From Chitinophaga barathri (GTDB lineage: Bacteria; Bacteroidota; Bacteroidia; Chitinophagales; Chitinophagaceae): DNA of 64,000 nucleotides. Position 1 is the first letter of the stretch. Every line of letters starts with the position of its first letter. The notes beneath the pieces are model-generated. The model saw nothing but the letters and a program-made list of their open reading frames with translations. It searched no databases and was not told the DNA's origin. Shown piece by piece: positions 49,067-58,548 of the stretch. Location: the NCBI RefSeq assembly GCF_003807585.1, contig NZ_RMBX01000006.1:1-64000 (forward strand), written 5' to 3'. The translations under genes and the position numbers were made by a program.

Positions 49067-51388
49067 ATGACCAGGAATATCAAAACAAACCTCCTGCTGC
49101 TGGCTACTTTCGGCAGCATCACCGCCTCCGCACAGAATGGCGCGGGGACGGTATATAAAGGAAAGATCGGGAAGACTGTGGAAGAATCTGTGGAGTGGTG
49201 GCCGGCTAAAAAGAAAGCGCCCGCCAATGCGCCCAACGTGATCGTGCTGCTGATAGACGACGCGGGTTACGGTACCTCCAGCGCCTTTGGCGGCCTGATG
49301 CAGACGCCCATGCTGGACAGCCTGGCAAACAAAGGGCTGCGTTATACCAACTTTCATACCACCGGCGTATGTTCACCCACCCGCGCTTCCCTTATCACCG
49401 GCCGCAATCACCATTCCGTGCACATGGGGCATCTGAATTACGGCGCCCTCGGATACCCCGGCTATGATGGCGTGATGCCCGCGGACAAAGGCACCATCGC
49501 TGAAATTTTAAAAGAAAACAATTACAGCAACTACATCGTAGGAAAATACCACGTAGCACCGCTGAATGAGATCACCTCCGTGGGGCCCTTTGACAGGTGG
49601 CCGCTGGGAAGAGGATTTGATCATTTTTACGGATGGCATCTCGGCCACACGGACCAGTATCACCCGAACCTGTATGAAGACAACCAGGTGGCCGTGCCCG
49701 ACCTTTCCGGCAAACACGTGACTACGCTACTGGCAGACAAAGCGATCAAATATATTGCGAACCAGAAGTCCATCGCGCCGGAAAATCCCTTCTTCCTTTA
49801 TTTCTCTGTCGGCGCCATTCACTCCCCCCACCAGGTGGATAAAAAATGGAGCGACCTCTATAAAGGGAAATTCGACAAAGGCTGGGACTGGTACCGCGAG
49901 GAAGTATTCGCCCGCCAGAAAAAACTCGGCATCCTGCCCGCAAATGCAGTACTGCCGGACCGTGACCCAACCGTTGCCTCCTGGGAAAGCCTGAGCCCCG
50001 AAGCCAGGAAAGTATACGCCCGCTACATGGAAATATATGCCGGGTTCATGACGCATACGGACTACGAATTCAGCCGCGTGATCCATTATCTCAAAGAAAC
50101 GGGCCATTTCGAAAATACGCTCGTCATCGCGATCATTGGCGACAACGGCTCCAGTCACGGCCCGAAACACGGCGCCCTCAACGGTTATGTGAGCAAACAG
50201 GATGACGGTAAACAAGTGCAGGAGGCAGCAAAAAACATTGACAAGTTCGGCACGGAACATTCTTTCATGGATGCCCCCGCCGGCTGGACGCAGGCCACCA
50301 ATACGCCTTTCCGCCTCTGGAAAACAGATGCGAACGCCGAAGGCGGCACCCGCAACCCGCTGATTGTGTATTACCCGGAAAAGATCAAAGAACAGGGCGG
50401 CATCCGCAACCAGTACAGCCACGTGAGTGACATCACGCCTACCATTATCGATCTGGCCGGTGCTACAGTGCCGGAAACTATCAAAGGGGTAAAACAAAAA
50501 CCTTTTGAAGGCACCAGCCTTTATTACTCCATCAACGATGCTGCCGCGCCGGACCGCCATACTGTACAGTATTACGAGCTGAGAGGCAAACGGGCCATTT
50601 ACAAAGACGGCTGGAAAGCATCGGTATTCCATGAAGCAGGCACCAAATTTGAAAACGATGTATGGGAGCTGTACGACCTGAAAGTGGATTTTAACGAAAG
50701 GATAGACCTGGCCAAACAGAACCCGGCCAAACTGAAGGAATTACAGGAGTTGTTTGACGCGGAAGCGCAGAAATACAACGTATACCCGCTGGTAGACGCC
50801 ACACAGGGCAGGGGCGCGGCAGGCAGGGAAAGAAGCGCCTTCGGCACAGCGGACAAGATCGTTTTATACCCGGGAGTGGATCAGCTGCTGACCATGAGCG
50901 GCCCGCAGTTCCAGGGAGAATCATTTACCATTACAGCGGAAGTGAACATCCGGAATCCGCAGGACCATGGTGTATTATTCGCCACGGGCAGCGAGTTTGA
51001 AGGCCTGAGCCTGTTTGTAAAAGACGGTAAATTCCAGGTGGCGCACAACACCGGCTCTATTGTAAAACACCTTGAGTCTTCCAAAAACATCACCCCGGGC
51101 AAACACCAGCTGCGCTTTGAGCTGAACTACACAGGCAAAGGCGGCCCCGTGGCCCATGGCGTAAAAGGGCCTCAACAACCGGATGTGGACGGCGGCACGG
51201 AATCTATTTTTATCGATGGTGTGAAAGTGGGAGAACGTACGATCAGGGAGTCTGAAGGGCGGTATATCGGGTTTTACAAAGACGCGATAGACGTAGGGCA
51301 GGACCTGAACTCACCCGTGTCCGACCGCTACAGGACGCCGTTTAAGTTCACCGGCGATCTGAAGAACGTAACGATTGAATATAAATAG
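49067..51388 (+). CDS. Arylsulfatase (type I, formylglycine)
   Basis: 773 residues; signal peptide ending ASAQ. Sulfatase signature CSPTRASLITGR at 102-113, Cys102 being the residue converted to formylglycine; metal ligands in LLIDDAGYG (Asp64, Asp65). The C-terminal 180 residues form an extra beta domain. It hydrolyses sulfate esters in the periplasm. The maturation enzyme is not encoded nearby. With SusC and SusD it forms a three-gene unit for taking up and desulfating an organosulfate, the likely source of sulfur rather than carbon, since no glycosidase is present. Confidence 0.93.
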   Translation: MTRNIKTNLLLLATFGSITASAQNGAGTVYKGKIGKTVEESVEWWPAKKKAPANAPNVIVLLIDDAGYGTSSAFGGLMQTPMLDSLANKGLRYTNFHTTGVCSPTRASLITGRNHHSVHMGHLNYGALGYPGYDGVMPADKGTIAEILKENNYSNYIVGKYHVAPLNEITSVGPFDRWPLGRGFDHFYGWHLGHTDQYHPNLYEDNQVAVPDLSGKHVTTLLADKAIKYIANQKSIAPENPFFLYFSVGAIHSPHQVDKKWSDLYKGKFDKGWDWYREEVFARQKKLGILPANAVLPDRDPTVASWESLSPEARKVYARYMEIYAGFMTHTDYEFSRVIHYLKETGHFENTLVIAIIGDNGSSHGPKHGALNGYVSKQDDGKQVQEAAKNIDKFGTEHSFMDAPAGWTQATNTPFRLWKTDANAEGGTRNPLIVYYPEKIKEQGGIRNQYSHVSDITPTIIDLAGATVPETIKGVKQKPFEGTSLYYSINDAAAPDRHTVQYYELRGKRAIYKDGWKASVFHEAGTKFENDVWELYDLKVDFNERIDLAKQNPAKLKELQELFDAEAQKYNVYPLVDATQGRGAAGRERSAFGTADKIVLYPGVDQLLTMSGPQFQGESFTITAEVNIRNPQDHGVLFATGSEFEGLSLFVKDGKFQVAHNTGSIVKHLESSKNITPGKHQLRFELNYTGKGGPVAHGVKGPQQPDVDGGTESIFIDGVKVGERTIRESEGRYIGFYKDAIDVGQDLNSPVSDRYRTPFKFTGDLKNVTIEYK

Positions 51389-51412
51389 GAACTCGTTTCC
51401 TGCAACTGTTAA

Positions 51413-51445
51413 AAAGGGCTGTTCGTTTGAACAGCCCTTTCTTTT
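51413..51445. terminator. Bidirectional terminator after the sulfatase gene
   Basis: Perfect 12-bp stem AAAGGGCTGTTC / GAACAGCCCTTT with loop GTTT, flanked by T-rich sequence on the plus side and an A-run on the other. It serves the sulfatase operon and the convergent gene at 51447. Confidence 0.9.
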
Positions 51446-51446
51446 T

Positions 51447-51845
51447 TTAATACTGCGATTTGATAATGACGATCTTGATATCAATCGGCGCGGTAATTTT
51501 TACCGGTGCGGTACCGGTCGCGTTCTGTGCGTCCAGGTACAGCTTGCCCGGGCTGTAGGAATACAGGTAAGAAACACCTCCGAATACCTGCGGCAGCGGT
51601 TCCCAGATATTTGAGCCAAAGGAAATGTACACCTGTACAGCGTCCAGCTCCACGGTTTCGCCGTCCAGCTCCGGGATGTTCAGTATAGCCTGGTAAGAAT
51701 TGTTACCGGTATTCAGTACCCACATATTCGTAGCTACGTTTCCGATAATGGTCTGGTTGGGAATCACAACTTCGTTCTTTTCAGTGGTACAGGAACTGAA
51801 GAAGATGGTTCCGAGAATGATGAATGGCAGAATGAACGTTTTCAT
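51447..51845 (-). CDS. Hypothetical lipoprotein
   Basis: 132 residues from ATG 51845; lipobox IFFSSC (Cys18). The mature part is beta-rich (QAILNIPELDGETVELDAVQ, then GGVSYLYSYSPGKLYLDAQN) and looks like one small sandwich domain. No family recognised. An in-frame upstream ATG at 51878 is less likely because it would spoil the signal peptide. Confidence 0.75.
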   Translation of the reverse strand: MKTFILPFIILGTIFFSSCTTEKNEVVIPNQTIIGNVATNMWVLNTGNNSYQAILNIPELDGETVELDAVQVYISFGSNIWEPLPQVFGGVSYLYSYSPGKLYLDAQNATGTAPVKITAPIDIKIVIIKSQY

Positions 51846-51876
51846 GTTGATCGGGTTGTATACAACCATAAATACC

Positions 51877-51904
51877 AAAGGCTATGCCAATCAGCATAGC
51901 CTTT
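51877..51904. terminator. Hairpin between two minus-strand genes
   Basis: Perfect 10-bp stem AAAGGCTATG / CATAGCCTTT with an 8-base loop, just past the stop of the gene at 51926. The T-run is weak, so termination is probable but not certain. Confidence 0.6.
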
Positions 51905-51925
51905 GATATTTAATGCTTTCCGCGG

Positions 51926-52522
51926 TTATCTTTTTATATCATCGATCGTTCCTTTGTCAAACAATTCCATCAGTTCGCTTTTCAGCAACACCTCCGGTTC
52001 CGTGTCAAATTCTTTTTTCATCAGGTCGGAAAGGCCGCTCCTTTTGTTGCTTTCGTACATGTTATGCAGGATGTACACGCTGTCTCCCTGCACACTGGCT
52101 ACTTTGTAAAGCGTATAACTGCTAGGCCCTTCTTTTACTTCGTAAATATCGCCGGCCTGTGGCGCCAGGATCATTTTAGCGTTTGCCGCGGAGGACTGTT
52201 TGGCGGCAAAGACGCCCCAGATCACCAGCAGGCTGAATATGATCAGGCCCGAAAATGTCCAGACAGGCGTTTTGGACCGGGACTTGAGACCGTCGTAAGA
52301 CAGCTTCAGTTCAGCTGGCATTTCCTTGGGTGCGAGCGTCTGCTTGCAATGGGAGCAGTTGGACGCGCCGGTTTTGCCAATGGGAAAAGACGGTATCCAG
52401 AATATGTGGGCATATTTCTGGTAAACAAAAACCTGGACGGACATCATCGTCCCGCAACTGGAACATTTGGCGCCGAGGTCTTCGTAACCGAGGGGTGTTG
52501 TTTTCCAACCATAGATGATCAT
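51926..52522 (-). CDS. Zinc-ribbon membrane protein of unknown function
   Basis: 198 residues. N-terminal zinc ribbon formed by CSSCGTMM (Cys20, Cys23) and CSHCKQ (about 56-59), one membrane helix (about 90-108, FSGLIIFSLLVIWGVFAA), then an extracytoplasmic strand-rich segment (GDIYEVKEGPSSYTLYKVAS). Ends with a Lys/Asp/Glu-rich tail. No named family recognised. Confidence 0.75.
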   Translation of the reverse strand: MIIYGWKTTPLGYEDLGAKCSSCGTMMSVQVFVYQKYAHIFWIPSFPIGKTGASNCSHCKQTLAPKEMPAELKLSYDGLKSRSKTPVWTFSGLIIFSLLVIWGVFAAKQSSAANAKMILAPQAGDIYEVKEGPSSYTLYKVASVQGDSVYILHNMYESNKRSGLSDLMKKEFDTEPEVLLKSELMELFDKGTIDDIKR

Positions 52523-52568
52523 AGGGAAAGGGTTTTAAGTGTATAATGCATTACGAAGATAAATATAT

Positions 52569-53600
52569 TTAATTGGATTTAGCAACCGGGAGGGAAGAGC
52601 CTTTGGTCAGGTCCCAGGCGGTATTGTAGGTTTTCCCGCTTTTGGCCGTCACCCAGATGTAGCCCAATTCCTGGTTGGGGTTGGAAATCAAGGGCAAAAG
52701 GGCATTTCCCCAGTCTTTTACGGGATCTTTCAGTTTCCACCAGCCGGTGGCGTTGCTGCCGTCCATACAATCTTCGTCTGCGGGATAACCCAGCTGGAAG
52801 GCGCAGGCGCTGGGGGCGAAGCGGTTCGCCCAGGCGGCAAAACCTTTATTCAGCTCTTCCAGCGTTCCTTCGGAGGCGTCGTTGATAAAAATGATATCTC
52901 CCTTGCCACGGTAGGCCGGCGGCATATGGTCGGGGCTGTAATGACGGAGGAACATGCGGTACGCGGCCTTATGCGACTTGATCCTTTCATCCCATACACG
53001 GGCAGCGGAATCTCCCGCTTTGCCAAAATATTCCAGCTCGATGCCCATACCCCCCACGCAGGGATGATGTTTGAACTTCCCCAGCCAGCGGTCTATTTCC
53101 CCGGTTACGTCTGTGGCTCCCGTGCCTTTTTTCGGGTTGGCCTTAAAAGGGAATATTTCAAGAAAAACGGTCACGCCCAGCTGGTCCATGTAATCCAGGT
53201 ATTGTTCATGGGCTTCGTCGCTGATGCCGGCGTAGGAGGGTGTAGCGCGGCTCAGGTCACCCACGGCCCAGGTGGCCCAGGGTTTAGCGCCGGGGAAGCG
53301 GTTCTGTACATTAAAGATCACATGTGCGAGCGATTCCTTGTCCGGCAGGGTTATAAAGCTGCCGATCTTGATATCGAGTTGGGTAATGCCGTCTCCCGAG
53401 CTTTTGCGGGTCGGTTGCCAGGCCCCGGCCCATTTAAATGCGGGTTTGGCGGGCAAGGGGCCTTTGTGGTAAAAGGAATTTTCGTTCCCCGGAGCAGTGC
53501 CCGGAGATGTAGTGTTTGCGGCCGGATCGTTATAGCGGGCGGATACGCACCATAACAATAATACCGGCGTAATGAACTGGACGGAAAGGAAACGTTTCAT
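52569..53600 (-). CDS. Secreted hypothetical protein, possible TIM-barrel enzyme
   Basis: About 343 residues from ATG 53600; signal-like N-terminus. The body has patterns seen in secreted glycosidase-like barrels (YLDYMDQLGVTVFLEIFPF, then GGMGIELEYFGK, and FAPSACAFQLGYPADEDCMD), with acidic residues at strand ends. I cannot name a family. Single gene. Confidence 0.65.
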   Translation of the reverse strand: MKRFLSVQFITPVLLLWCVSARYNDPAANTTSPGTAPGNENSFYHKGPLPAKPAFKWAGAWQPTRKSSGDGITQLDIKIGSFITLPDKESLAHVIFNVQNRFPGAKPWATWAVGDLSRATPSYAGISDEAHEQYLDYMDQLGVTVFLEIFPFKANPKKGTGATDVTGEIDRWLGKFKHHPCVGGMGIELEYFGKAGDSAARVWDERIKSHKAAYRMFLRHYSPDHMPPAYRGKGDIIFINDASEGTLEELNKGFAAWANRFAPSACAFQLGYPADEDCMDGSNATGWWKLKDPVKDWGNALLPLISNPNQELGYIWVTAKSGKTYNTAWDLTKGSSLPVAKSN

Positions 53601-53652
53601 GTGGTGGAATTTGCTAAAATTTACCACATATTTTGAAAAATACGTAACCGCG

Positions 53653-54969
53653 TTATCCCATCAGTTCCTGTATCCTGTGCTGGCCGGTGATGATGTCCGC
53701 TTTCAGGTCGCTCAGGATGGAGTAAAGACCGAAATAAGTCCTGTTGATGTACAGGCTGTGCCTGCTGCCCCTCGCCACTTTCGATTCGCGTACTTCTTTC
53801 AGGTTGGCCAGATAATCCATATAGGCGTATATCTCGTTAAAATAATCCTCGTTCCCGAAATCGAAACGTTCTACGGTGAAAGGATGCGTGAGCAGGCGGA
53901 TCATTTCCTGGAACAGCCCGGAGAAAAACACAACCTCTTTTTCCGTATCGCTGGGATGGATCATTTCGAGGTTGGTGTATATTTCCCGGCGGCGGGCCTC
54001 GTCTTTCAGCACTTCTTTGTCCGTGAGCAGGAAATAGTTCACATAAAAATCTTCCGGCACTTCTTTCACACAACCAAAATCGAATATACCCACCGTGCCG
54101 TCTTCCCGCAGCAGGAAGTTGCCGGGGTGCGGGTCCGCATGCACTTTGCGCAGCTTGTGTACCTGGAACTGGTAAAAATCCCAGAGCGCCTGCCCGATCT
54201 TGTTGCGTATTTCCTGTGTGGGATTGGTTTCCAGGAATTCCCTGAGGTGTTTGCCGTTCAGCCAGTCCATCGTAATGATGCGGTCCGAGGACATTTCAGG
54301 GTAGTACCTGGGGAACACGAGGTTGGGAATATGGGCGCATTGCTCGGACAATTCCTGTGACCTGCGCAGCTCCAGGTTGTAGTCTGTTTCTTCCAGCAGC
54401 TTCGATTCGATCTCGTCGAAGTATTTGTCCATGTCCACTTCATTCATCCCCACGATGCGTACCGCGAAGGGTTTTACGATGCGCAGGTCGGACTTCACGC
54501 TGCTGGCCACGCCGGGATACTGGATCTTTACGGCCAGTTGTTTGCCGTCTTTCTCCGCCCGGTGTACCTGCCCGATGGAAGCCGCGTTGCTGGCTTTCAA
54601 ATCGAACTTGTCGTACAGCTGGGCGGGAGATTTGCCGAGCGTTTTCACAAATGTGTTCACCACCAGCGGGCCTGATAAAGGCGGTGCGCTGTACTGGCTC
54701 ATGGCAAACCGTTCGGTATATGCCTTGGGGAGCATGCCCCTGTCCATACTCAGCATCTGCGCTACTTTCAGTGCGCTGCCTTTCAGGTTGCTCAGGGTTT
54801 CGTAAATATCATCCGCGTTCTCCTGGTGAAGGGCTTCCTTGGTAATGGAAGGGTCCATCAGTTTACGCGTGTAATGTTTGATGTAATTGGTTCCCACTTT
54901 CAGCCCTGTTGTCACAAAACGCCCTGCTCTTTCCACTTTGCCGGTAGGTATGTTCGTCTGTTCTTTCAT
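53653..54969 (-). CDS. ABC1/AarF/UbiB-type atypical kinase
   Basis: 438 residues. UbiB-family marks: KGSALKVAQMLSMD (the KxGQ-like element, here with Val-Ala-Gln), the Ala-rich loop ASNAASIGQVHRAE, LAVKIQYPG with the ATP-site Lys, and HADPHPGNFLLREDGTVGIFDFGCV with the catalytic and metal Asp. Role in quinone or lipid metabolism is usual for the family. It probably shares a transcript with the regulator gene at 55032. Confidence 0.9.
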   Translation of the reverse strand: MKEQTNIPTGKVERAGRFVTTGLKVGTNYIKHYTRKLMDPSITKEALHQENADDIYETLSNLKGSALKVAQMLSMDRGMLPKAYTERFAMSQYSAPPLSGPLVVNTFVKTLGKSPAQLYDKFDLKASNAASIGQVHRAEKDGKQLAVKIQYPGVASSVKSDLRIVKPFAVRIVGMNEVDMDKYFDEIESKLLEETDYNLELRRSQELSEQCAHIPNLVFPRYYPEMSSDRIITMDWLNGKHLREFLETNPTQEIRNKIGQALWDFYQFQVHKLRKVHADPHPGNFLLREDGTVGIFDFGCVKEVPEDFYVNYFLLTDKEVLKDEARRREIYTNLEMIHPSDTEKEVVFFSGLFQEMIRLLTHPFTVERFDFGNEDYFNEIYAYMDYLANLKEVRESKVARGSRHSLYINRTYFGLYSILSDLKADIITGQHRIQELMG

Positions 54970-55031
54970 GAGTTCTCTTTTGTCTTTTTTATTGGCCTCA
55001 TGGAACCGCTTCGCGGTTTCATCCGCAATAA

Positions 55032-55658
55032 TTACTTCCTGGTCAATATAAATTTCCCGAAATCCAGCAGGCTGTCCAGCGTGTTGGAATGCATCAGCTG
55101 GAAGCTGAGGTTCACGGCCTTTTCGATGGCGGCATCCGTCATCTCGAAATTCGCGCTGCTGTCTTCTGTCCAGTACCGGAGCACAAAAAGCGCCTGTACC
55201 CAGAAGCCGTGCGTGTATTTGTCCGAAATGAACTTCCTTTCCTTGATCTCGGCGGTGGTATACCCCTCCCTGATAAGATCAGCAGCATATTCGTAAAATG
55301 CTTTTTTGAAAGCGTTCAGCTGCCCCAGCTGGCTGAGCGGCAGGCGGGAACGTTCGGACTGCTGGAGGATATAGCTGCGGTCTTCCTTCAGTTTCTGCAC
55401 CCACAGAAAATAAAAGGCAAGGAGTTTTTCCTGCGCGTTGTACTGCAGGTAAGTTTCGTCCGTCTTCAGCTGGCCAACGGTGCGTTGGAATACATCCAGC
55501 CAGATGTCTTCCTCCACGGCGTCGAAAGAGCTGTAATGACCGTAAAAAGCGGATTCCGGGGAGTCGAGTATTTTACAGAGCGCATATACGGATACGGGTT
55601 TTTTGCCGTTCTCCAGCCAGTAGCGTTTGTAAGCTTCGCGGATAGTGTGTTTTTCCAT
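55032..55658 (-). CDS. TetR-like regulator
   Basis: About 208 residues from ATG 55658; the frame is open 68 codons further but that part is not protein-like. N-terminal segment HTIREAYKRYWLENGKKPVS, ALCKILDSPESAFYGHYSS fits a TetR-type helix-turn-helix, followed by an all-helical ligand domain. It lies 62 bases upstream of the ABC1 kinase gene; the pair may be co-regulated. Confidence 0.75.
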   Translation of the reverse strand: MEKHTIREAYKRYWLENGKKPVSVYALCKILDSPESAFYGHYSSFDAVEEDIWLDVFQRTVGQLKTDETYLQYNAQEKLLAFYFLWVQKLKEDRSYILQQSERSRLPLSQLGQLNAFKKAFYEYAADLIREGYTTAEIKERKFISDKYTHGFWVQALFVLRYWTEDSSANFEMTDAAIEKAVNLSFQLMHSNTLDSLLDFGKFILTRK

Positions 55659-55866
55659 ATGAAAAATCGTTTTAACGATGAATATTCGGAGTGGGTCAGG
55701 GGATATATTTACAAATTTACGGACGCAGCGGATACCAGCCGTTAAAAGGGTAAAAATACTTTTTGCCTTTTGACGGTAATATTGACCGGTAAAGGATTTC
55801 GGGAGATATGTTAAATATTTCCCAACAGAATTATTACGTATATTCGACATGATAAAAATCATGTTT

Positions 55867-56243
55867 ATGCCACAGTTTTTAAAGGATTACGGACAACTAT
55901 TTACCGCGTGACGGATATCACAAAAGGGAAGGAATGGTATGCGGAAGCATTTGGCACTCAACCTTACTTCGACGAACCGTTTTACGTAGGTTTTGAGATC
56001 GGCGGGTATGAGCTTGGCGTGCAGGCTGTGCCGGAAGGCACGGAGCACCCGGGGCAGGGCGCGGTGGAGACTTACTGGGGCGTGGAGGATATTGACGAGG
56101 TTTACAATTACCTGCTGTCCATCGGCGCTACGGCTTTCCGGCCGCCAGCCTCCGTGGGTGATCCTATCAAGGTGGCGGTGGTGAAAGACCCCTGGGGGAA
56201 TATGCTGGGGCTGATCTACAATCCTTTGTTCAAGGCGCAATAA
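55867..56243 (+). CDS. VOC family (glyoxalase-like) protein with an apparent 5' frameshift
   Basis: The readable frame from GTG 55908 gives 111 residues (MTDITKGKEWYAEAFG, then FYVGFEIGGYELGVQA, VAVVKDPWGNMLGL), a VOC fold missing its first strand. That strand (VFKGLRTTIYRV) is in the same frame upstream but has no start codon. The ATG at 55867 is one base out of frame; one extra T in the run 55876-55880 would join them as MPQFFKGLRTTIYRV. Either a frameshift mutation, a sequence error, or a short GTG-started form. Enzyme substrate unknown. Confidence 0.75.
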
Positions 56244-56258
56244 ATTTGATCGCATAAA

Positions 56259-56290
56259 AAAAGAGGCTTCCTTTCGGGACAGCCTCTTTT
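56259..56290. terminator. Bidirectional terminator between VOC and MFS genes
   Basis: AAAAGAGGCT (56259-56268) / AGCCTCTTTT (56281-56290), flanked by A-run and T-run, between convergent genes. Confidence 0.88.
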
Positions 56291-56305
56291 TCTTTTTTAT
56301 AACGT

Positions 56306-57580
56306 TTAATGCACCGCGGCCGCTACATTTTCCGGCGGGGTGGCGTTCGTGTTCTCCGCAAATATCTGCCGGTTAAGGAAGTAGATCATGATAGTGGTGA
56401 TAATGAGCGCGCCCACGATCACAAATCCGAGGGTATCATAATGTTCAAGATAACCGGTGCTGGTTTTGTGAATGATCTTGCCGGCCAGCACGGCTGCGAG
56501 GCCGCCCGCCAGCTGCTGGATGGATGCGCTGATACTCATAAAAGCGCCACGGTCCTGCATTGAAGGCATGGAGGTCATGATCGCCTGCACGGGGATCATC
56601 CTGCCAAATACCCCGATCATCATCACGGCATTGATGCAAATGGCCAGCCAGAGCGGCGTGAGGCCCAGGTGCGTAAAAATGATCACCATTACCAGCGTGA
56701 TAAAACTGGCGGCATAAAACACTTTCACCTTCCCGATCTTGTCGCTGAATCGGCCGATAAACGGCGCGGAGATAAGGTTTGCGGCGCCTACAGCCATAAA
56801 CAGGATGGTGATCTGTTTGGGATCGATACCCATGTTGTGAATGGAAAATGCGTTCCCGAAAGGCATGAGCATATAACCGCCCGTGGCCATGAGCACCATG
56901 GTGCCGAAAGCCAGCGTATACCGGCGGTTGCGCAGGGTATCCCAGAGGTGTTTAAAGGCATTTTTCTCGGTTCTTTTGCTAAGATGTTCGGTGATCGGCT
57001 TCATGTACACCGCTATCAGGATGCCCATGATCGTGCCCAGTACGCCGATCATCCAGAAGGGGGCATGCCATTCAAACCGGATGGCCAGCTCCCAACCTAC
57101 GGGTATGCCCACGATCTGGCTGAGGGCAAACGCCATCTGGGTGAAACCCATTACGCGGCCACGGGTTTCCGGTCTGAACAGGTCCGCTATGATGGCCATG
57201 CCAATGGCGCTGATCACGCCGCCAAACAGGCCGGTCACGATACGGGCGGCCAGCAGCATCTGGTAATTGGGCGCCAGGGCGCAGAGGTAGGTGCCGATGA
57301 TAAAGCCGGTGTAAAATACCAGCAGCATTTTTTTACGGTCAAATTTGTCTGCAAAACCCGCCGCGAGCACGCCGGAAATACCGGCGCTGAAAGCATAACC
57401 GGAAACCACGAGGCCAAACTGGGCGGCGGTAATGTCCCACTTCCGCATCAGTATTTCGCTGAGGGGGTTGAGTACCATGAAGTCCAGTATGACGGTGAAT
57501 TGCAGTAATGCGAGGATGGCTATAATGAAGACCTGGTAGCGGGAGAATAGCCTTGCTTTAGGAGCGTTTGTTGTGTCCAT
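56306..57580 (-). CDS. MFS transporter (drug-efflux type)
   Basis: About 424 residues from ATG 57580; 12 membrane helices. Family marks: FTVILDFMVLNPLSEIL in helix 1 (with the D seen in DHA1 exporters), the loop 2-3 motif GFADKFDRKKMLLVFY, and a motif-C-like GLFGGVISAIGMAI. Third gene of an operon headed by a TetR repressor, the usual arrangement for an inducible efflux pump. Confidence 0.9.
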   Translation of the reverse strand: MDTTNAPKARLFSRYQVFIIAILALLQFTVILDFMVLNPLSEILMRKWDITAAQFGLVVSGYAFSAGISGVLAAGFADKFDRKKMLLVFYTGFIIGTYLCALAPNYQMLLAARIVTGLFGGVISAIGMAIIADLFRPETRGRVMGFTQMAFALSQIVGIPVGWELAIRFEWHAPFWMIGVLGTIMGILIAVYMKPITEHLSKRTEKNAFKHLWDTLRNRRYTLAFGTMVLMATGGYMLMPFGNAFSIHNMGIDPKQITILFMAVGAANLISAPFIGRFSDKIGKVKVFYAASFITLVMVIIFTHLGLTPLWLAICINAVMMIGVFGRMIPVQAIMTSMPSMQDRGAFMSISASIQQLAGGLAAVLAGKIIHKTSTGYLEHYDTLGFVIVGALIITTIMIYFLNRQIFAENTNATPPENVAAAVH

Positions 57581-57612
57581 AAATGTTTTCGTAGTGTATG
57601 TTGAACGATTGC

Positions 57613-57858
57613 TCAGCCGGGAAGCTCTTCGCAAAGGAAACCTTCACGGCTGATGAGTTGAATGATCTTTTCAGGAGCCAGCTGGCTGGCTTCGATGCGA
57701 AGCACCTTGTCCGTGTCTTCACGGTCCACGTTCCATTTCAGTACGCCGGGTTCTTTTTCCAGTACCGGCCCGATCTGCCGGAGATCTTTTTTGAACCGGA
57801 TATTGGTACGGAATACCAGCACTTCACGGGCGGTTACAGTTGAATATGCTGTGGTCAT
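57613..57858 (-). CDS. Small HMA-like domain protein without CxxC
   Basis: 81 residues. The fold looks like a ferredoxin-like HMA domain (VLVFRTNIRFKKDLRQIGPV, EPGVLKWNVDREDTDKVLRI, then IIQLISREGFLCEELP), but the metal-binding CxxC is absent. Lies between the TetR gene (37-base gap) and the MFS gene (32-base gap). Role unknown. Confidence 0.75.
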   Translation of the reverse strand: MTTAYSTVTAREVLVFRTNIRFKKDLRQIGPVLEKEPGVLKWNVDREDTDKVLRIEASQLAPEKIIQLISREGFLCEELPG

Positions 57859-57895
57859 AAGCGGTTGCGTTTAGTCAGGTTAATAAATATGGTCT

Positions 57896-58486
57896 TTATG
57901 GTTTGAGTGCTTTTAGTACAAGCTGGAGCGCCTGCTCCATGTTTTCTTCGGTAAAGGTGTATTTTTTGTGGCCAAAGGTTTTTTCCTGTGTGTGAAACTT
58001 AATGAGCTGGTACAACGGTGCGTAAGCCACGGCCCAATACACCTCAAACGGCAGCGGGATCAGTTCTTTTCGCGCTACCGCGTTGTGATAGAACTTTCCC
58101 ATCACGTCTTTGAAAGTGGTGTACATATGCTCGGCCACCTTGTCGTAAAGGTGAGAATACCGCATCTTTTCGATAAACTCCACGTCCAGCGGGTTCTTCA
58201 GGAAGTAACGGGCCCTGTTCTGCCACTGGTTCCGCAAACCTTCTTCAAAGCTCGCATCCGGGTCAAACCCCTCCAGGCTTTCCCTGAGCATCCTGTCGGA
58301 TACATGGAGGGTCACCTTCACGATCAGGTCTTCCCGGTCCTTAAAATAGATGTAAATGGTAGCCGGAGACACACCGGCCGCTTTGGCCAGTTTGTTCACC
58401 CCAAACCCATCCAGCCCTTCCCGCACGATCATTTCAATGGCCTTGTGGTGAAGCAGGCATACCTTGTTTTCGTCTCTTGTACGCAT
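57896..58486 (-). CDS. TetR/AcrR family transcriptional repressor
   Basis: 196 residues. The N-terminal helix-turn-helix is clear (MIVREGLDGFGVNKLAKAAG, VSPATIYIYFKDREDLIVKV). First gene of the operon with the HMA-like and MFS genes; probably binds the operator within its own promoter and is released by a substrate of the pump. Confidence 0.92.
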   Translation of the reverse strand: MRTRDENKVCLLHHKAIEMIVREGLDGFGVNKLAKAAGVSPATIYIYFKDREDLIVKVTLHVSDRMLRESLEGFDPDASFEEGLRNQWQNRARYFLKNPLDVEFIEKMRYSHLYDKVAEHMYTTFKDVMGKFYHNAVARKELIPLPFEVYWAVAYAPLYQLIKFHTQEKTFGHKKYTFTEENMEQALQLVLKALKP

Positions 58487-58493
58487 TGCAGTA

Positions 58494-58525
58494 CAAAGAT
58501 AAGTGAGCGTTCGCTTATTTATAAA
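58494..58525 (-). promoter_or_regulatory. tetR promoter with operator palindrome
   Basis: Minus strand: TTTA (58525-58522), 20 bases, TATCTTTG (58501-58494). The spacer holds TGAGCG-TT-CGCTTA (58504-58517), symmetric at 10 of 12 paired positions, a typical TetR-family operator position for autorepression. Confidence 0.55.
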
Positions 58526-58548
58526 TTATATTTTCAGCTGGATAAAAA

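Noticed and set aside
51854..51867. Perfect 14-bp palindrome GGTTGTATACAACC
   Set aside because: Single copy just upstream of a lipoprotein gene; could be an operator but there is no candidate regulator or second copy to support it.
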